Below, one piece after another: positions 1 through 6,710 of a stretch of 8,983 nt of DNA. Numbering within the stretch: position 1 is the stretch's first letter; each line of letters starts with the position of its first letter. Origin of the DNA: Terriglobia bacterium (lineage in GTDB: Bacteria > Acidobacteriota > Terriglobia > UBA7540). The stretch is taken from positions 1 to 8,983 of the forward strand of contig JALHUF010000271.1 of assembly GCA_022866195.1 (NCBI GenBank). Direction: 5' to 3'. The notes under the pieces were generated by a model that was not told where the DNA came from, ran no database searches, and was given only the letters and a program-made list of their open reading frames with translations. The position numbers and the translations under genes were made by a program.

Positions 1-30
1 AAGGAGCGCGGTCGGAACTGCCTTCCCCCA

Positions 31-525
31 CTACTCGGCGTGTTCCGTGCGGCCCCGGAGGATGGCGATGGCATGGGGCAGCAGGTCCAGAATACTCGCG
101 AGCGATTCGCAGGCGCCCCGGGGACTTCCCGGCAGGTTGACAATCAGCTTGCCCTTTCTCACCCCCACCAGCCCGCGCGCGAGCGCGGCGCGGCGCGTGG
201 CCTTCACGCCTTCGGCGCGCATGAGCTCCGCGAGGCCCGGCACTTCCTTCTCAATCACGGCCCGCGTGGCTTCCGGGGTGAGGTCGCGAGGTCCCAGGCC
301 CGTGCCGCCCGTGGTGAAGACGGCGTCGCAGTCGTCACCCTCTGTCCAGCTTTCCAGCCGCCTCCGGATTTGGTCAGGCTCGTCCGGCAGGATTTCGCGG
401 GTCACCACCACCCAGCCACGGGCTTCGAGCAGCTCGCGCAGGGCAGGACCAGAGCGATCGAGGCGCTCTCCGCTCGCTGCGGCATCGCTCAGCACGAGTA
501 TTCTGGCGCGCAGAGGTTCAGCCAT
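31..525 (-). CDS. mogA: MogA/MoaB-type molybdopterin adenylyltransferase
   Basis: This cytosolic enzyme of molybdenum cofactor (Moco) synthesis activates molybdopterin by adenylation, giving MPT-AMP, the substrate of MoeA. The protein is about 164 residues and is a single MoCF-binding domain. The signature TTGGTGLGPRDLTPEAT is at about residues 71-87, and the NLPGSPRGACESL loop at about 130-142. Asp48 and Asp81 sit where E. coli MogA has catalytic Asp49 and Asp82. I chose the ATG at 525 because the family core (ARILVLSD) starts six residues later. A GTG at 585 would add 20 residues rich in Gly, Pro and Arg with no family resemblance, but it overlaps the response regulator stop (TAGTG), so coupled translation from there cannot be excluded. 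Neither start has a clear Shine-Dalgarno. It is the last gene seen in the moeA-moaC-regulator cluster. MogA and MoaB cannot be separated from sequence alone, so the symbol is tentative. Confidence 0.88.
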   Translation of the reverse strand: MAEPLRARILVLSDAAASGERLDRSGPALRELLEARGWVVVTREILPDEPDQIRRRLESWTEGDDCDAVFTTGGTGLGPRDLTPEATRAVIEKEVPGLAELMRAEGVKATRRAALARGLVGVRKGKLIVNLPGSPRGACESLASILDLLPHAIAILRGRTEHAE

Positions 526-584
526 CGCAGGAAGGTTCGAGGGGATGTGTCCGCCACCGCGACCGGCGAAAGAAGGAGCCCGCA

Positions 585-1316
585 CTATCCGGCATCACGG
601 CTGGCCTCGTCGAGCAGCCGCAGGCCCTCCATCATCAGCCCCTGGGTAGGCATCGTGGTGGTGTGCTCGGTGGTGGTTTTGGAGAAGTCCAGCTCCCAGT
701 CGCCGTCCGTCCAGGTCAAGACTTTGAAAACCGCCTGGTCACCGGTCAGAGCGCCATACGTGGCGTGTGTCACCTGGCCTTCATCAAAGTACAGAAAGCA
801 CTCGTCGGTGCCGTTGCGGACTATCAAGGCGCAAGTTTTCCGGCCCTGCTCGAGCGACTGCATCCAATCGATCAAGCTCATTTCACTCAGGCGACCGGCC
901 ACCATGCCGCCGCGCGCGCCCAGCTTCTCCATGCGCGCCTGATGCAGGCGCGTGGTGATGCGGTGAGCCCGCTCGGCCAGGTCACGGACGAAGAAAGGCT
1001 TCACAAAGTATTCTTCCACCCCGTCCACTACCATGCGCAGGTGCTCGTCAATCTCCTGCTGCGATGCCAGGAAGACAAAGGGAATGCCCTGGGTTTCTTT
1101 GCGGGCGCGGAGCTTTTCAAAGAGCGCCCGGCCGTCCATCACGGGCATGGAATAGTCGGAGATGATCAGGTCGGGCTTCAGTTCGATAGCCTTCATCAGG
1201 GCATCTGCGCCGTCGGTGGCGGTGAGCAACTCACCGCACTTGTCCAGGCTGCGCATAACCAGTTTGAGGATGGTGGGATTATCGTCAACGACGAGGATCT
1301 TCAGACCCACCTGCAT
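585..1316 (-). CDS. Response regulator: receiver domain plus PATAN/DUF4388 tail
   Basis: This two-component response regulator has 243 residues and no DNA-binding domain. The receiver domain covers about residues 4-120: acidic pocket Asp11/Asp12, phospho-acceptor Asp54 in SDYSMPVMDG, and Lys106 in VKPF. The usual Thr/Ser switch residue (Thr87 of CheY) is Ala84 here, followed by Ser85, so signalling may be atypical. The second part, about residues 137-235 (VAGRLSEMSLIDWMQSLEQG onward), matches the PATAN/DUF4388 domain of PatA-like regulators, which is thought to mediate protein interactions. The ATG at 1316 has a purine-rich stretch upstream (AAGGCTAGGAACC). The gene lies 29 bases after moaC, and its stop abuts the mogA region, so it is probably co-transcribed with the Moco genes. 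No histidine kinase is in the window. The output and partner are unknown; a link to Moco or to motility/development can only be guessed. Confidence 0.9.
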   Translation of the reverse strand: MQVGLKILVVDDNPTILKLVMRSLDKCGELLTATDGADALMKAIELKPDLIISDYSMPVMDGRALFEKLRARKETQGIPFVFLASQQEIDEHLRMVVDGVEEYFVKPFFVRDLAERAHRITTRLHQARMEKLGARGGMVAGRLSEMSLIDWMQSLEQGRKTCALIVRNGTDECFLYFDEGQVTHATYGALTGDQAVFKVLTWTDGDWELDFSKTTTEHTTTMPTQGLMMEGLRLLDEASRDAG

Positions 1317-1345
1317 GGTTCCTAGCCTTTCCCCAAGGACTCAGG

Positions 1346-1828
1346 TCAAGCAGATGAACACCGCGGCGCGCGATAGGTGCCACTCTTGCCGCCGCTTTTC
1401 TCCAGAAGCCGAAGCCGAGTAATCTCGATGCCTCGATCCAGGGCCTTGCACATGTCATAGACGGTCAAGGCAGCTACGGCCGCCGCCGTCAGCGCCTCCA
1501 TCTCCACCCCCGTCGGCCCGGTGGAGCGAATCGTCGAGGTTATCGAGACACCATTCTTGCACAAATCCGCCCGCACATCAATGTGCGTCAAGAGCAAGGG
1601 ATGGCAGAGGGGGATCAGCTCCGCGGTGCGCTTGGCGGCAGCGATGCCCGCCACCCGCGCGACTTCCAGCGGATCCCCCTTGGGATTTCGCCGCAGCGCG
1701 CGCAGCGTGCGCCGAGTCATCTTGACCAGGACGCTAGCCACCGCCTGCCGCATAGTCGCCGGCTTCGCAGAAACATCCACCATGCGGATGCGCCCGCCGC
1801 GGTCGTAATGACTCAGTTTCTTGGCCAT
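1346..1828 (-). CDS. moaC: Cyclic pyranopterin monophosphate synthase MoaC
   Basis: MoaC converts the MoaA product 3',8-cyclo-7,8-dihydro-GTP into cyclic pyranopterin monophosphate, the first stable intermediate of Moco synthesis. The 160-residue protein has normal length and all family signatures: LIPLCHPL at residues 71-78, GVEMEAL at 107-113, YDMCKA at 124-129, and the C-terminal KSGGKSG at 144-150. Asp125 and Lys128 correspond to the catalytic Asp128 and Lys131 of E. coli MoaC. The ATG at 1828 gives the usual N-terminus ([12 protein letters not shown], matching the family's 'LTH-D--G-A-MVDV' opening). A TTG at 1840 would add four residues. Neither start has a Shine-Dalgarno. A promoter-like pair just upstream would give an almost leaderless mRNA, which could explain this. 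It is followed by the response regulator 29 bases downstream. Confidence 0.95.
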   Translation of the reverse strand: MAKKLSHYDRGGRIRMVDVSAKPATMRQAVASVLVKMTRRTLRALRRNPKGDPLEVARVAGIAAAKRTAELIPLCHPLLLTHIDVRADLCKNGVSITSTIRSTGPTGVEMEALTAAAVAALTVYDMCKALDRGIEITRLRLLEKSGGKSGTYRAPRCSSA

Positions 1829-1839
1829 AGCTGTGGCCA

Positions 1840-1869
1840 ATTATTGACAAGTCAACAGTCGACAGTCAA
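1840..1869 (-). promoter_or_regulatory. Possible sigma-70 promoter for moaC inside heptamer repeats
   Basis: Reading the minus strand, TTGACT (1864-1869) is followed by 18 bases and AATAAT (1840-1845, five of six matches to TATAAT). The -10 ends 11 bases before the moaC ATG, so transcription would start only a few bases ahead of the start codon. This fits the missing Shine-Dalgarno. The -35 hexamer is part of the heptamer repeat, and further TTGACT copies occur at 1850-1855 and 1878-1883, so the real -35 is uncertain. This is inference from motif match only. Confidence 0.4.
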
Positions 1870-1951
1870 CAGTTGACAGTCAAAAACAAAAGCTGGGTTC
1901 TGCCGAGCATCGCTATCCCCCCACCTGCTGTTGACTGTTGACTGTCGACTG
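1851..1951. repeat. Heptamer tandem repeats forming a long inverted repeat
   Basis: Five 7-base units run from 1851 to 1885 (GTCAACA, GTCGACA, GTCAACA, GTTGACA, GTCAAAA). Three complementary units plus a partial one run from 1928 to 1951 (CTGTTGA, CTGTTGA, CTGTCGA, CTG). The two blocks are inverted copies: 1856-1872 pairs perfectly with 1935-1951 (17 of 17), and extending to 1856-1879 against 1928-1951 leaves two mismatches. The arms are separated by 48 bases. The element fills most of the moeA-moaC gap. It resembles in style the heptanucleotide STRR repeats known from cyanobacteria. A large cruciform or mRNA stem-loop is possible; its function is unknown. Confidence 0.85.
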
Positions 1952-1962
1952 CACCTCACTCG

Positions 1963-3174
1963 TCACTGCCCCTTGGGCAGGACGTCCACCCACTCCCCCG
2001 CCGCAAGGTCCATCTGGTCGGGGTGAACCACCAGAAAGCAATTCGCCGCCGCCACTCCCACCAGGTCCCCTGAACCTTGCCACTCGACCACGTTCACGAC
2101 CGGCTCGCGGTCCCGAGTCTCCACCCGTGCGGGCACGAACATTGTCAGACCCAGTTTCCGCCGGTGCGGTTTCCCGAGACGCGCGCGCAGGAAAACCGGG
2201 GGCTCGAATTCAGCGCCGCCCAGCATCCCAATCGCCGGGCGCACGAAAAGGGCGAAGGTCACATAGGTGGATACTGGATTGCCCGGCAAGCCGAAGAAAA
2301 ACCTCTGCTGGAGGCAGCCGAAGACGAGCGGCTTTCCTGGACGCATCGCCACGCCTTGCACAAAGAACTCTCCGCCCATCTCACCCAGAACCTGGCCCAC
2401 AAAATCGTATTTGCCCACCGACACCCCGCCGCTGAGCAGCAGTAAATCCGATTCCAGACCCTCCTGGATCAAGCGTCGCAGAGCCTCTTTATCGTCGCGG
2501 GCAATGCCGAACTGCCGGGGAATGCCGCCCGCAGCCGCTACCTGCGCCGCCAGCGTGACCGCGTTGCTGTTGCGAATCTGGAACGGTCCGGGAGGCTGAT
2601 CGAAGGGAACTATCTCATCGCCCGTGGGAAGAATGGCCACGCGCGGCTGACGAAAGACCCGGACCTGGGCCCGGCCCACCGAGGCCAGCAGTCCTATCTC
2701 GCTTGCCCCCAAGCGCTGTCCGCGACGAAGTACGACGCTTCCCATCGCGGTCTCGCTTCCCTGGCGCACGACGTTTTCAAACGGGCCCACGGCCCGTGTG
2801 ACTTCAGGTCGCGAGCTTTCGCTGCGAACGTACTCAACCATCACCACCGCATCGGCCCCCGCCGGCAGCGGAGCGCCAGTCATGATTTGCACGCACTGGC
2901 CCGCGCCGACGGCGCTCCCGAAGTGCTCACCGGCACGCACTTCTCCCAGGCACTCGAGCGTGGCCGGCACGAAACGCAAGTCAGCGGAGCGGACGGCATA
3001 GCCGTCACGCGTGGAGCGGTCAAAAGGGGGATAGTCGCGGTCTGCTGCGATATCTTCGGCGAGGACGCGGCCTTGAACCTGGCTAAGTGGCAGGATCTCA
3101 GCGGCAGGGTTCGGGCACGCCTCGCTCAGTTTCTCTTTTACGATTGCGAGAGCTTGTTCGAAGGTGAGAAGCAT
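1963..3174 (-). CDS. moeA: Molybdopterin molybdenumtransferase MoeA
   Basis: MoeA uses molybdate and adenylated molybdopterin to form the molybdenum cofactor. The 403-residue protein has the normal length and domain order of the bacterial enzyme. The N-terminal part carries PPFDRSTRDGYAVR at residues 49-62 (Asp57 near E. coli Asp59) and IMTGAPLPAGADAVV at 97-111. The central MoCF-binding domain has PTGDE at 183-187, SGGVSVGKYDFV at 248-259, MRPGKP at 277-282 and GLPGNPVS at 295-302. The C-terminal domain IV ends with DLVGVAAANCF at 370-380. The ATG at 3174 begins the typical MLLTFEQAL opening; no Shine-Dalgarno is evident. Heptamer-repeat gaps isolate it from purA upstream (129 bases) and moaC downstream (134 bases from its stop to the moaC ATG). 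It works with the mogA product at the end of this cluster. Nothing looks broken. Confidence 0.96.
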   Translation of the reverse strand: MLLTFEQALAIVKEKLSEACPNPAAEILPLSQVQGRVLAEDIAADRDYPPFDRSTRDGYAVRSADLRFVPATLECLGEVRAGEHFGSAVGAGQCVQIMTGAPLPAGADAVVMVEYVRSESSRPEVTRAVGPFENVVRQGSETAMGSVVLRRGQRLGASEIGLLASVGRAQVRVFRQPRVAILPTGDEIVPFDQPPGPFQIRNSNAVTLAAQVAAAGGIPRQFGIARDDKEALRRLIQEGLESDLLLLSGGVSVGKYDFVGQVLGEMGGEFFVQGVAMRPGKPLVFGCLQQRFFFGLPGNPVSTYVTFALFVRPAIGMLGGAEFEPPVFLRARLGKPHRRKLGLTMFVPARVETRDREPVVNVVEWQGSGDLVGVAAANCFLVVHPDQMDLAAGEWVDVLPKGQ

Positions 3175-3198
3175 GGCGCGTTTCGTTCGTGGTTCATT

Positions 3199-3303
3199 GC
3201 CAGTTGCCAGTCGTCAGTTCTCAGTACCCAGGAGAGGGCTCGCCTTTTGCCTTTTGCCTTTCGACTTTCGACTCTTGACCCTTGACGAACGCCTACTGCC
3301 TAC
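3199..3303. repeat. Fifteen-unit degenerate heptamer repeat between purA and moeA
   Basis: The 105 bases divide into exactly fifteen 7-base units in one unbroken register, ending directly at the purA stop codon. Successive plus-strand units include GCCAGTT, GCCAGTC, GTCAGTT, CTCAGTA, then CGCCTTT, TGCCTTT, TGCCTTT, CGACTTT, CGACTCT, TGACCCT, TGACGAA, CGCCTAC and TGCCTAC. Neighbouring units differ by one to three bases, so the consensus drifts along the array. The two middle units (3227-3240) are poor matches. The remaining bases 3175-3198 up to moeA show a weaker trace of the same period. It is not coding in any convincing way and contains no clear promoter or terminator. Confidence 0.8.
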
Positions 3304-4593
3304 TTACCACTGCTCTTTCAGCCAGATGATTTGGTCACGCTGCGGGCCGGTCGAGACCGAGGCAATCTCCACTCCCACTTGGTCGGAAAGGAAGCGGAGA
3401 TAGTCCTTCGCCTTCGCCGGGAGCTGAGAATAGTCCTGCAAGCCGAAGGTTGGCTGTTGCCAACCAGGCAGGACGCGGTAGCGGACTTTCAATTCCCCCA
3501 CCGCTTCAACTTCAGCCGGGAACTCGGTGAGCGGCCCGCCGCGATATTCGTATTCCACACCCACCGGAATTTCCGCGAGATGATCCAGGATGTCGAGCTT
3601 GGTAATCACCAGGGCACTCAAGTGGTTCAGGCGGGCGCTGTAGCGCAGCGCCGGCACGTCAAACCAGCCGCAGCGGCGCGGGCGCCCCGTGACAGCACCG
3701 TATTCGCCGCCCCGCGCGCGGATCTTCTCGCCCTCGGGCCCCAGCGCCTCGGTAGGAAACGGCCCGCTGCCTACCCGCGTGGCGTAGGCCTTGGAGACAC
3801 CGACCACAGCGTCAATCCGCGTTGGTCCCACGCCTGTACCAGTGCAGGCCCCTCCGGCGGCTGCACTGGAAGACGTGACAAACGGATAGGTCCCCTGGTC
3901 AACATCCAGCATCGTTCCCTGTGCCCCTTCGAAGAGCACCCGCTGGCCGCGATCCATCGCGGTGTTGAGGTAAGCAGGGACGTTGGTGAGATACGGCAGG
4001 ATGCGCCGCGCCACCTCGTAGTAGCGTTCGACCAATCCCTCTGTATCCAGGACCGCGCCCGCAAAAAGCGCCGCTGCCAGCCGATTCTTCTCCGCCAGCA
4101 CCTCGCTGCATTTCCGGCGAAACGTCTCCGGGTTGCGCAGGTCGCCCGTGCGCAGCCCGCGGCGTCCCGCCTTGTCCTCATAAGAAGGCCCAATCCCTTT
4201 GGCCGTGGTTCCAATTTTGGCCCCGCCGCGCGCCTGCTCCGCCGCCACTTCGTGACTCCGATGGTAGGGCAGGATCAAGTGCGCGCGGTCGCTGACGAGC
4301 AGCCGGTTCCCCACCGTCACCCCGGCCTTCTCCATCATTTCGACTTCCCGCAGGAGAGATTCGGGATCAATGACCACTCCGTTGCCGATGACGGCGGTTT
4401 TATCGGGCCGGACGATGCCCGCCGGGAGGAGCTGAAGGACAAACTTCTTCCCCTTCACCACCACGGTGTGACCCGCATTGGCTCCCCCCTGGTAGCGCGC
4501 CACGATATCGAAGCGGTCCGCCAAGGCGTCAACCACCTTGCCCTTGCCCTCGTCACCCCACTGCGCACCAACGATTACGACGTTTTTCCACAT
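3304..4593 (-). CDS. purA: Adenylosuccinate synthetase PurA
   Basis: PurA joins IMP and aspartate using GTP to form adenylosuccinate, the first committed step to AMP, in the cytosol. The 429-residue protein is full length. Visible family motifs are the GTP/IMP-binding loop QWGDEGKGK at residues 11-19 (catalytic Asp14), NAGHT with His42 at 39-43, TTAKGIGP at 129-136, FEGAQGTMLDVDQGTYPFVT at 221-240, the IMP-contact GRPRRCGWFD at 303-312, the guanine-specificity TKLD at 331-334, and STGP at 414-417. I chose the ATG at 4593 because MWKNVVIVGAQWGDEGKGK is the universal start and a GGAG lies nine bases upstream; an in-frame ATG at 4638 would add 15 unrelated residues. It follows trxA after a 169-base gap. 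A 504-residue open frame on the opposite strand is an antisense shadow. Confidence 0.97.
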   Translation of the reverse strand: MWKNVVIVGAQWGDEGKGKVVDALADRFDIVARYQGGANAGHTVVVKGKKFVLQLLPAGIVRPDKTAVIGNGVVIDPESLLREVEMMEKAGVTVGNRLLVSDRAHLILPYHRSHEVAAEQARGGAKIGTTAKGIGPSYEDKAGRRGLRTGDLRNPETFRRKCSEVLAEKNRLAAALFAGAVLDTEGLVERYYEVARRILPYLTNVPAYLNTAMDRGQRVLFEGAQGTMLDVDQGTYPFVTSSSAAAGGACTGTGVGPTRIDAVVGVSKAYATRVGSGPFPTEALGPEGEKIRARGGEYGAVTGRPRRCGWFDVPALRYSARLNHLSALVITKLDILDHLAEIPVGVEYEYRGGPLTEFPAEVEAVGELKVRYRVLPGWQQPTFGLQDYSQLPAKAKDYLRFLSDQVGVEIASVSTGPQRDQIIWLKEQW

Positions 4594-4602
4594 AGTGAGT
4601 CG

Positions 4603-4606
4603 CTCC
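4603..4606 (-). promoter_or_regulatory. Ribosome binding site deciding the purA start
   Basis: GGAG on the minus strand is nine bases before the ATG at 4593. It supports this start over the in-frame ATG at 4638, which would place the site inside the coding region. Confidence 0.6.
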
Positions 4607-4722
4607 GGGCTCGGGCCGCCCTGCTGACCGTGCTCCATTCTAACCCGAACGGGGACTTCGCTCGCAGGTTGACTGGCAGGCGTCCCTGGGGCTTGCGTTC
4701 ATCGTTCGCTAGCCGCAGCAAA

Positions 4723-4747
4723 GGCCGGCCTCACGCCGCCGGCGGCC
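4723..4747. other. GC-rich palindromes in the trxA-purA gap, weak terminator candidate
   Basis: GGCCGGCC (4723-4730) and the perfect 12-base palindrome GCCGCCGGCGGC (4735-4746) lie 16 bases or more after the trxA stop. On the minus strand GCCGGC, an 8-base loop and GCCGGC can form a stem followed by CTTTG. The T run is too short for a convincing intrinsic terminator, so this may only attenuate read-through into purA. The rest of the 169-base gap holds a TAGAAT hexamer without a good -35 and nothing else I can name. Confidence 0.35.
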
Positions 4748-4762
4748 GATGGGCTGAGAAGG

Positions 4763-5092
4763 CTAAAGGTGCCGCTCCAGCATCTTGGCGATCACGTCCT
4801 TGGAAATCACCCCGCCGTGTTGCTCCTGAACTCCGCCATTCTTGAACACGAGAAGTGTGGGAATACTGTGGATTTGATAACGGCTGGTGAGCGACTGGTT
4901 CTCGTCCACGTTCAACTTGCCAACCTTGGCGCGACCGGCATACTCCTCCGCCACAGCTTCCACGGCCGGCGCCATCATGCGGCAAGGAGCACACCATTCC
5001 GCCCAGAAATCCACCAGCACCGGCATGTCCGCCTTCAACACCTCTGCCTCAAAGTTCTGCTCAGTGAACTCCAGTGTGTGCTTCCCGGCCAT
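4763..5092 (-). CDS. trxA: Thioredoxin with WCAPC active site
   Basis: This small cytosolic thiol-disulfide oxidoreductase is 109 residues, the size of a single-domain thioredoxin. The redox motif is WCAPC (residues 33-37) in place of the common WCGPC; Cys34 would be the attacking and Cys37 the resolving cysteine. Buried Asp28 (VDFWAEW), cis-Pro78 in SIPTLLVF and the family's C-terminal helix are present. There is no signal peptide. The ATG at 5092 has GGAGG nine bases upstream. The gene starts only 25 bases after the glgA stop, so the two are probably co-transcribed from the glgA promoter. Alanine in the CxPC position occurs in some thioredoxins and may shift the redox potential; that effect is inferred. 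The symbol trxA is used by family resemblance; the genome may hold other thioredoxins. Confidence 0.94.
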   Translation of the reverse strand: MAGKHTLEFTEQNFEAEVLKADMPVLVDFWAEWCAPCRMMAPAVEAVAEEYAGRAKVGKLNVDENQSLTSRYQIHSIPTLLVFKNGGVQEQHGGVISKDVIAKMLERHL

Positions 5093-5117
5093 GCCTTTCA
5101 GCCTCCGCCATGGACTC

Positions 5118-6596
5118 CTAAGGATTAGCCGCTTCCGCCGCAGCCTTGGCCTTCGCCTTGTCCTTGTGCAGCGTCTGATAGATCTTCACGTACTGCTTGG
5201 CCGAGCTCGGCCAGGAAAAGTCCTTGCGCATGCCGTTGTGCATCAACTGCCGCCAAGCCTTGGGCTGGCGATAGACTTCGATAGCCTGCTGGATCGTCGC
5301 CAGTAAGGCGGCGGGGGCGTACTCGCTGAACTTAAAGCCCGTGCCCTTCTTTCCGTCAAAGGGTTCAACCGTATCGTCCAGCCCGCCCGTGGCGCGGACC
5401 ACCGGCACGGTGCCGTATTTCATGCTGTAGATCTGATTCAACCCACAGGGCTCGTAGCGCGAGGGCATCAGGAACATGTCGGCGCCGGCCTCGATCTGGT
5501 GCGCGAGCGTATTGTCATAGGCGACTTTCACCAGGAACTTATCCGGATATTTCGCCGCCAGGCTCCGGAAGAGTTCTTCGTACTCCGGCTCGCCGGTTCC
5601 CAACGCCCCGATGTAGAGATCCATGGCCATGAGTTCTTCCGCAATCTCCGCAATCAAATCGAAGCCTTTTTGCCGAGCGAATCGCGACACGATCCCGATG
5701 ACGGGACGATCGAGCGCCGGCTGCGCCACGCCCATATTTTCCAGAAGCGCCTTCTTGCACGTTTCTTTGCCTTTCAAATCCTCCGGCGAGTAGTTGGCGG
5801 CAATCAGCTTGTCGGTCGAGGGGTCCCAAGGGCCGTAGTCCACGCCGTTTACGATGCCTTGCAGCCGATCACTGCGGGCGCTGAGTACCCCCTGCAGCCC
5901 GCAGCCAAATTCCGGCGTCTGAATCTCCTCGGCATACTTGCGGCTGACCGTGGTGATGAAATCTGAAAAGATGATGCCGCCCTTCAGCAGATTGACCTTG
6001 CCGTAAAACTCCAGCCCGTCAACCGTGAACAGCCCTACGTGCAGGCCAATCCGCGGCAGGATGTGCGGCGGGAAGTGGCCCTGATAGCCGAGATTGTGGA
6101 TGGTGAAAAGGACTGAGGTCTTCTCGAAAAACCCATCCCCCGTGTAAAGGTTGCGCAGGTAGATCGGCACCAGAGCGGTCTGCCAGTCGTGACAATGAAT
6201 GATATCCGGAGGAGTGGCGGAACGCTTCAGGAACTCCAGGCAGGCCAGCGAAAACGCGGCAAAGCGCAAGGCATTATCCGGGTAGTCCTGGCCGCTCGTC
6301 TGATACAGACCCTCCCGGTCAAAAAAATCCGGGCAGTCCACCAGATAGGTGTGGACTCCGTCAGCTTCGCCCCCATCCTGGATAGCGGCAAACCTGAAAC
6401 CGGAAGCCAGGGGAAGAGTCAAACTCTTGGACTCGGGCAGCGTCCGGCCGGGCTTGGTCATGCGGTATCGCGGCAACAAGACCTGTACCTCATGCCCACT
6501 CGCCGCCAGAGCCTTGGGCAACGCGCCCACCACATCGGCCAAGCCGCCCGTCTTCGAAAACGGCACACCTTCAGAGGCTGCAAATGCAATTCGCAT
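5118..6596 (-). CDS. glgA: Glycogen (starch) synthase, ADP-glucose type
   Basis: GlgA extends alpha-1,4-glucan chains from ADP-glucose. It is a GT-B glycosyltransferase of family GT5, and this one has 492 residues. The N-terminal catalytic half has the ADP-glucose-binding KTGGLADV at residues 15-22 and HDWQ at 136-139. The Rossmann half has NGVD at 250-253, SRFARQKG at 304-311, PSRYEPCGL at 378-386 (Glu382 in the place of E. coli Glu377) and TGGLDDTV at 403-410. The last 15 or so residues are a Lys/Ala-rich tail ([13 protein letters not shown]) beyond the folded domain. The ATG at 6596 begins the canonical [19 protein letters not shown], with GGAG eight bases upstream. A near-consensus promoter lies about 40-70 bases upstream. 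trxA follows at 25 bases. No other glycogen gene (glgB, glgC, glgP) is in the window. Confidence 0.97.
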   Translation of the reverse strand: MRIAFAASEGVPFSKTGGLADVVGALPKALAASGHEVQVLLPRYRMTKPGRTLPESKSLTLPLASGFRFAAIQDGGEADGVHTYLVDCPDFFDREGLYQTSGQDYPDNALRFAAFSLACLEFLKRSATPPDIIHCHDWQTALVPIYLRNLYTGDGFFEKTSVLFTIHNLGYQGHFPPHILPRIGLHVGLFTVDGLEFYGKVNLLKGGIIFSDFITTVSRKYAEEIQTPEFGCGLQGVLSARSDRLQGIVNGVDYGPWDPSTDKLIAANYSPEDLKGKETCKKALLENMGVAQPALDRPVIGIVSRFARQKGFDLIAEIAEELMAMDLYIGALGTGEPEYEELFRSLAAKYPDKFLVKVAYDNTLAHQIEAGADMFLMPSRYEPCGLNQIYSMKYGTVPVVRATGGLDDTVEPFDGKKGTGFKFSEYAPAALLATIQQAIEVYRQPKAWRQLMHNGMRKDFSWPSSAKQYVKIYQTLHKDKAKAKAAAEAANP

Positions 6597-6637
6597 TGTG
6601 GGACTCCGTAGGGGACTGAAGAATCACAGAACGAGTT

Positions 6638-6666
6638 ACGTTAGAGGATGCCCCCGGCAATGTCAA
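6638..6666 (-). promoter_or_regulatory. Sigma-70-type promoter of glgA
   Basis: On the minus strand TTGACA (6661-6666) is a perfect -35. Exactly 17 bases later comes TAACGT (6638-6643), which keeps the three most important -10 positions (T1, A2, T6). Transcription would start near 6631, giving a leader of about 35 bases that contains the GGAG site of glgA. It probably drives glgA-trxA and perhaps purA. This is a motif match, not a measured start. Confidence 0.6.
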
Positions 6667-6710
6667 GATGGAAGGGCGCACGAAAAGCGGCAGCGTACAT
6701 CATGTCGCAC

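Noticed and set aside
40..942. 300-codon open frame on the plus strand opposite mogA and the response regulator
   Set aside because: The minus-strand genes match known families along their whole length, and this frame has low-complexity, family-less translation typical of antisense GC-rich DNA.
1851..1951. CRISPR-like array
   Set aside because: Units are 7 bases in direct tandem without spacers, and there are no cas genes in the window.
1829..1962. Possible Moco riboswitch ahead of moaC
   Set aside because: The space is taken up by heptamer repeats, and I cannot find the multi-helix architecture of the Moco RNA motif.
3331..4845. 504-codon open frame on the plus strand, antisense to purA
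   Set aside because: It mirrors purA codon structure in a GC-rich gene, has no recognisable domain, is rich in Arg, His and Pro, and runs through the trxA-purA gap. purA is beyond doubt, so this is a shadow.
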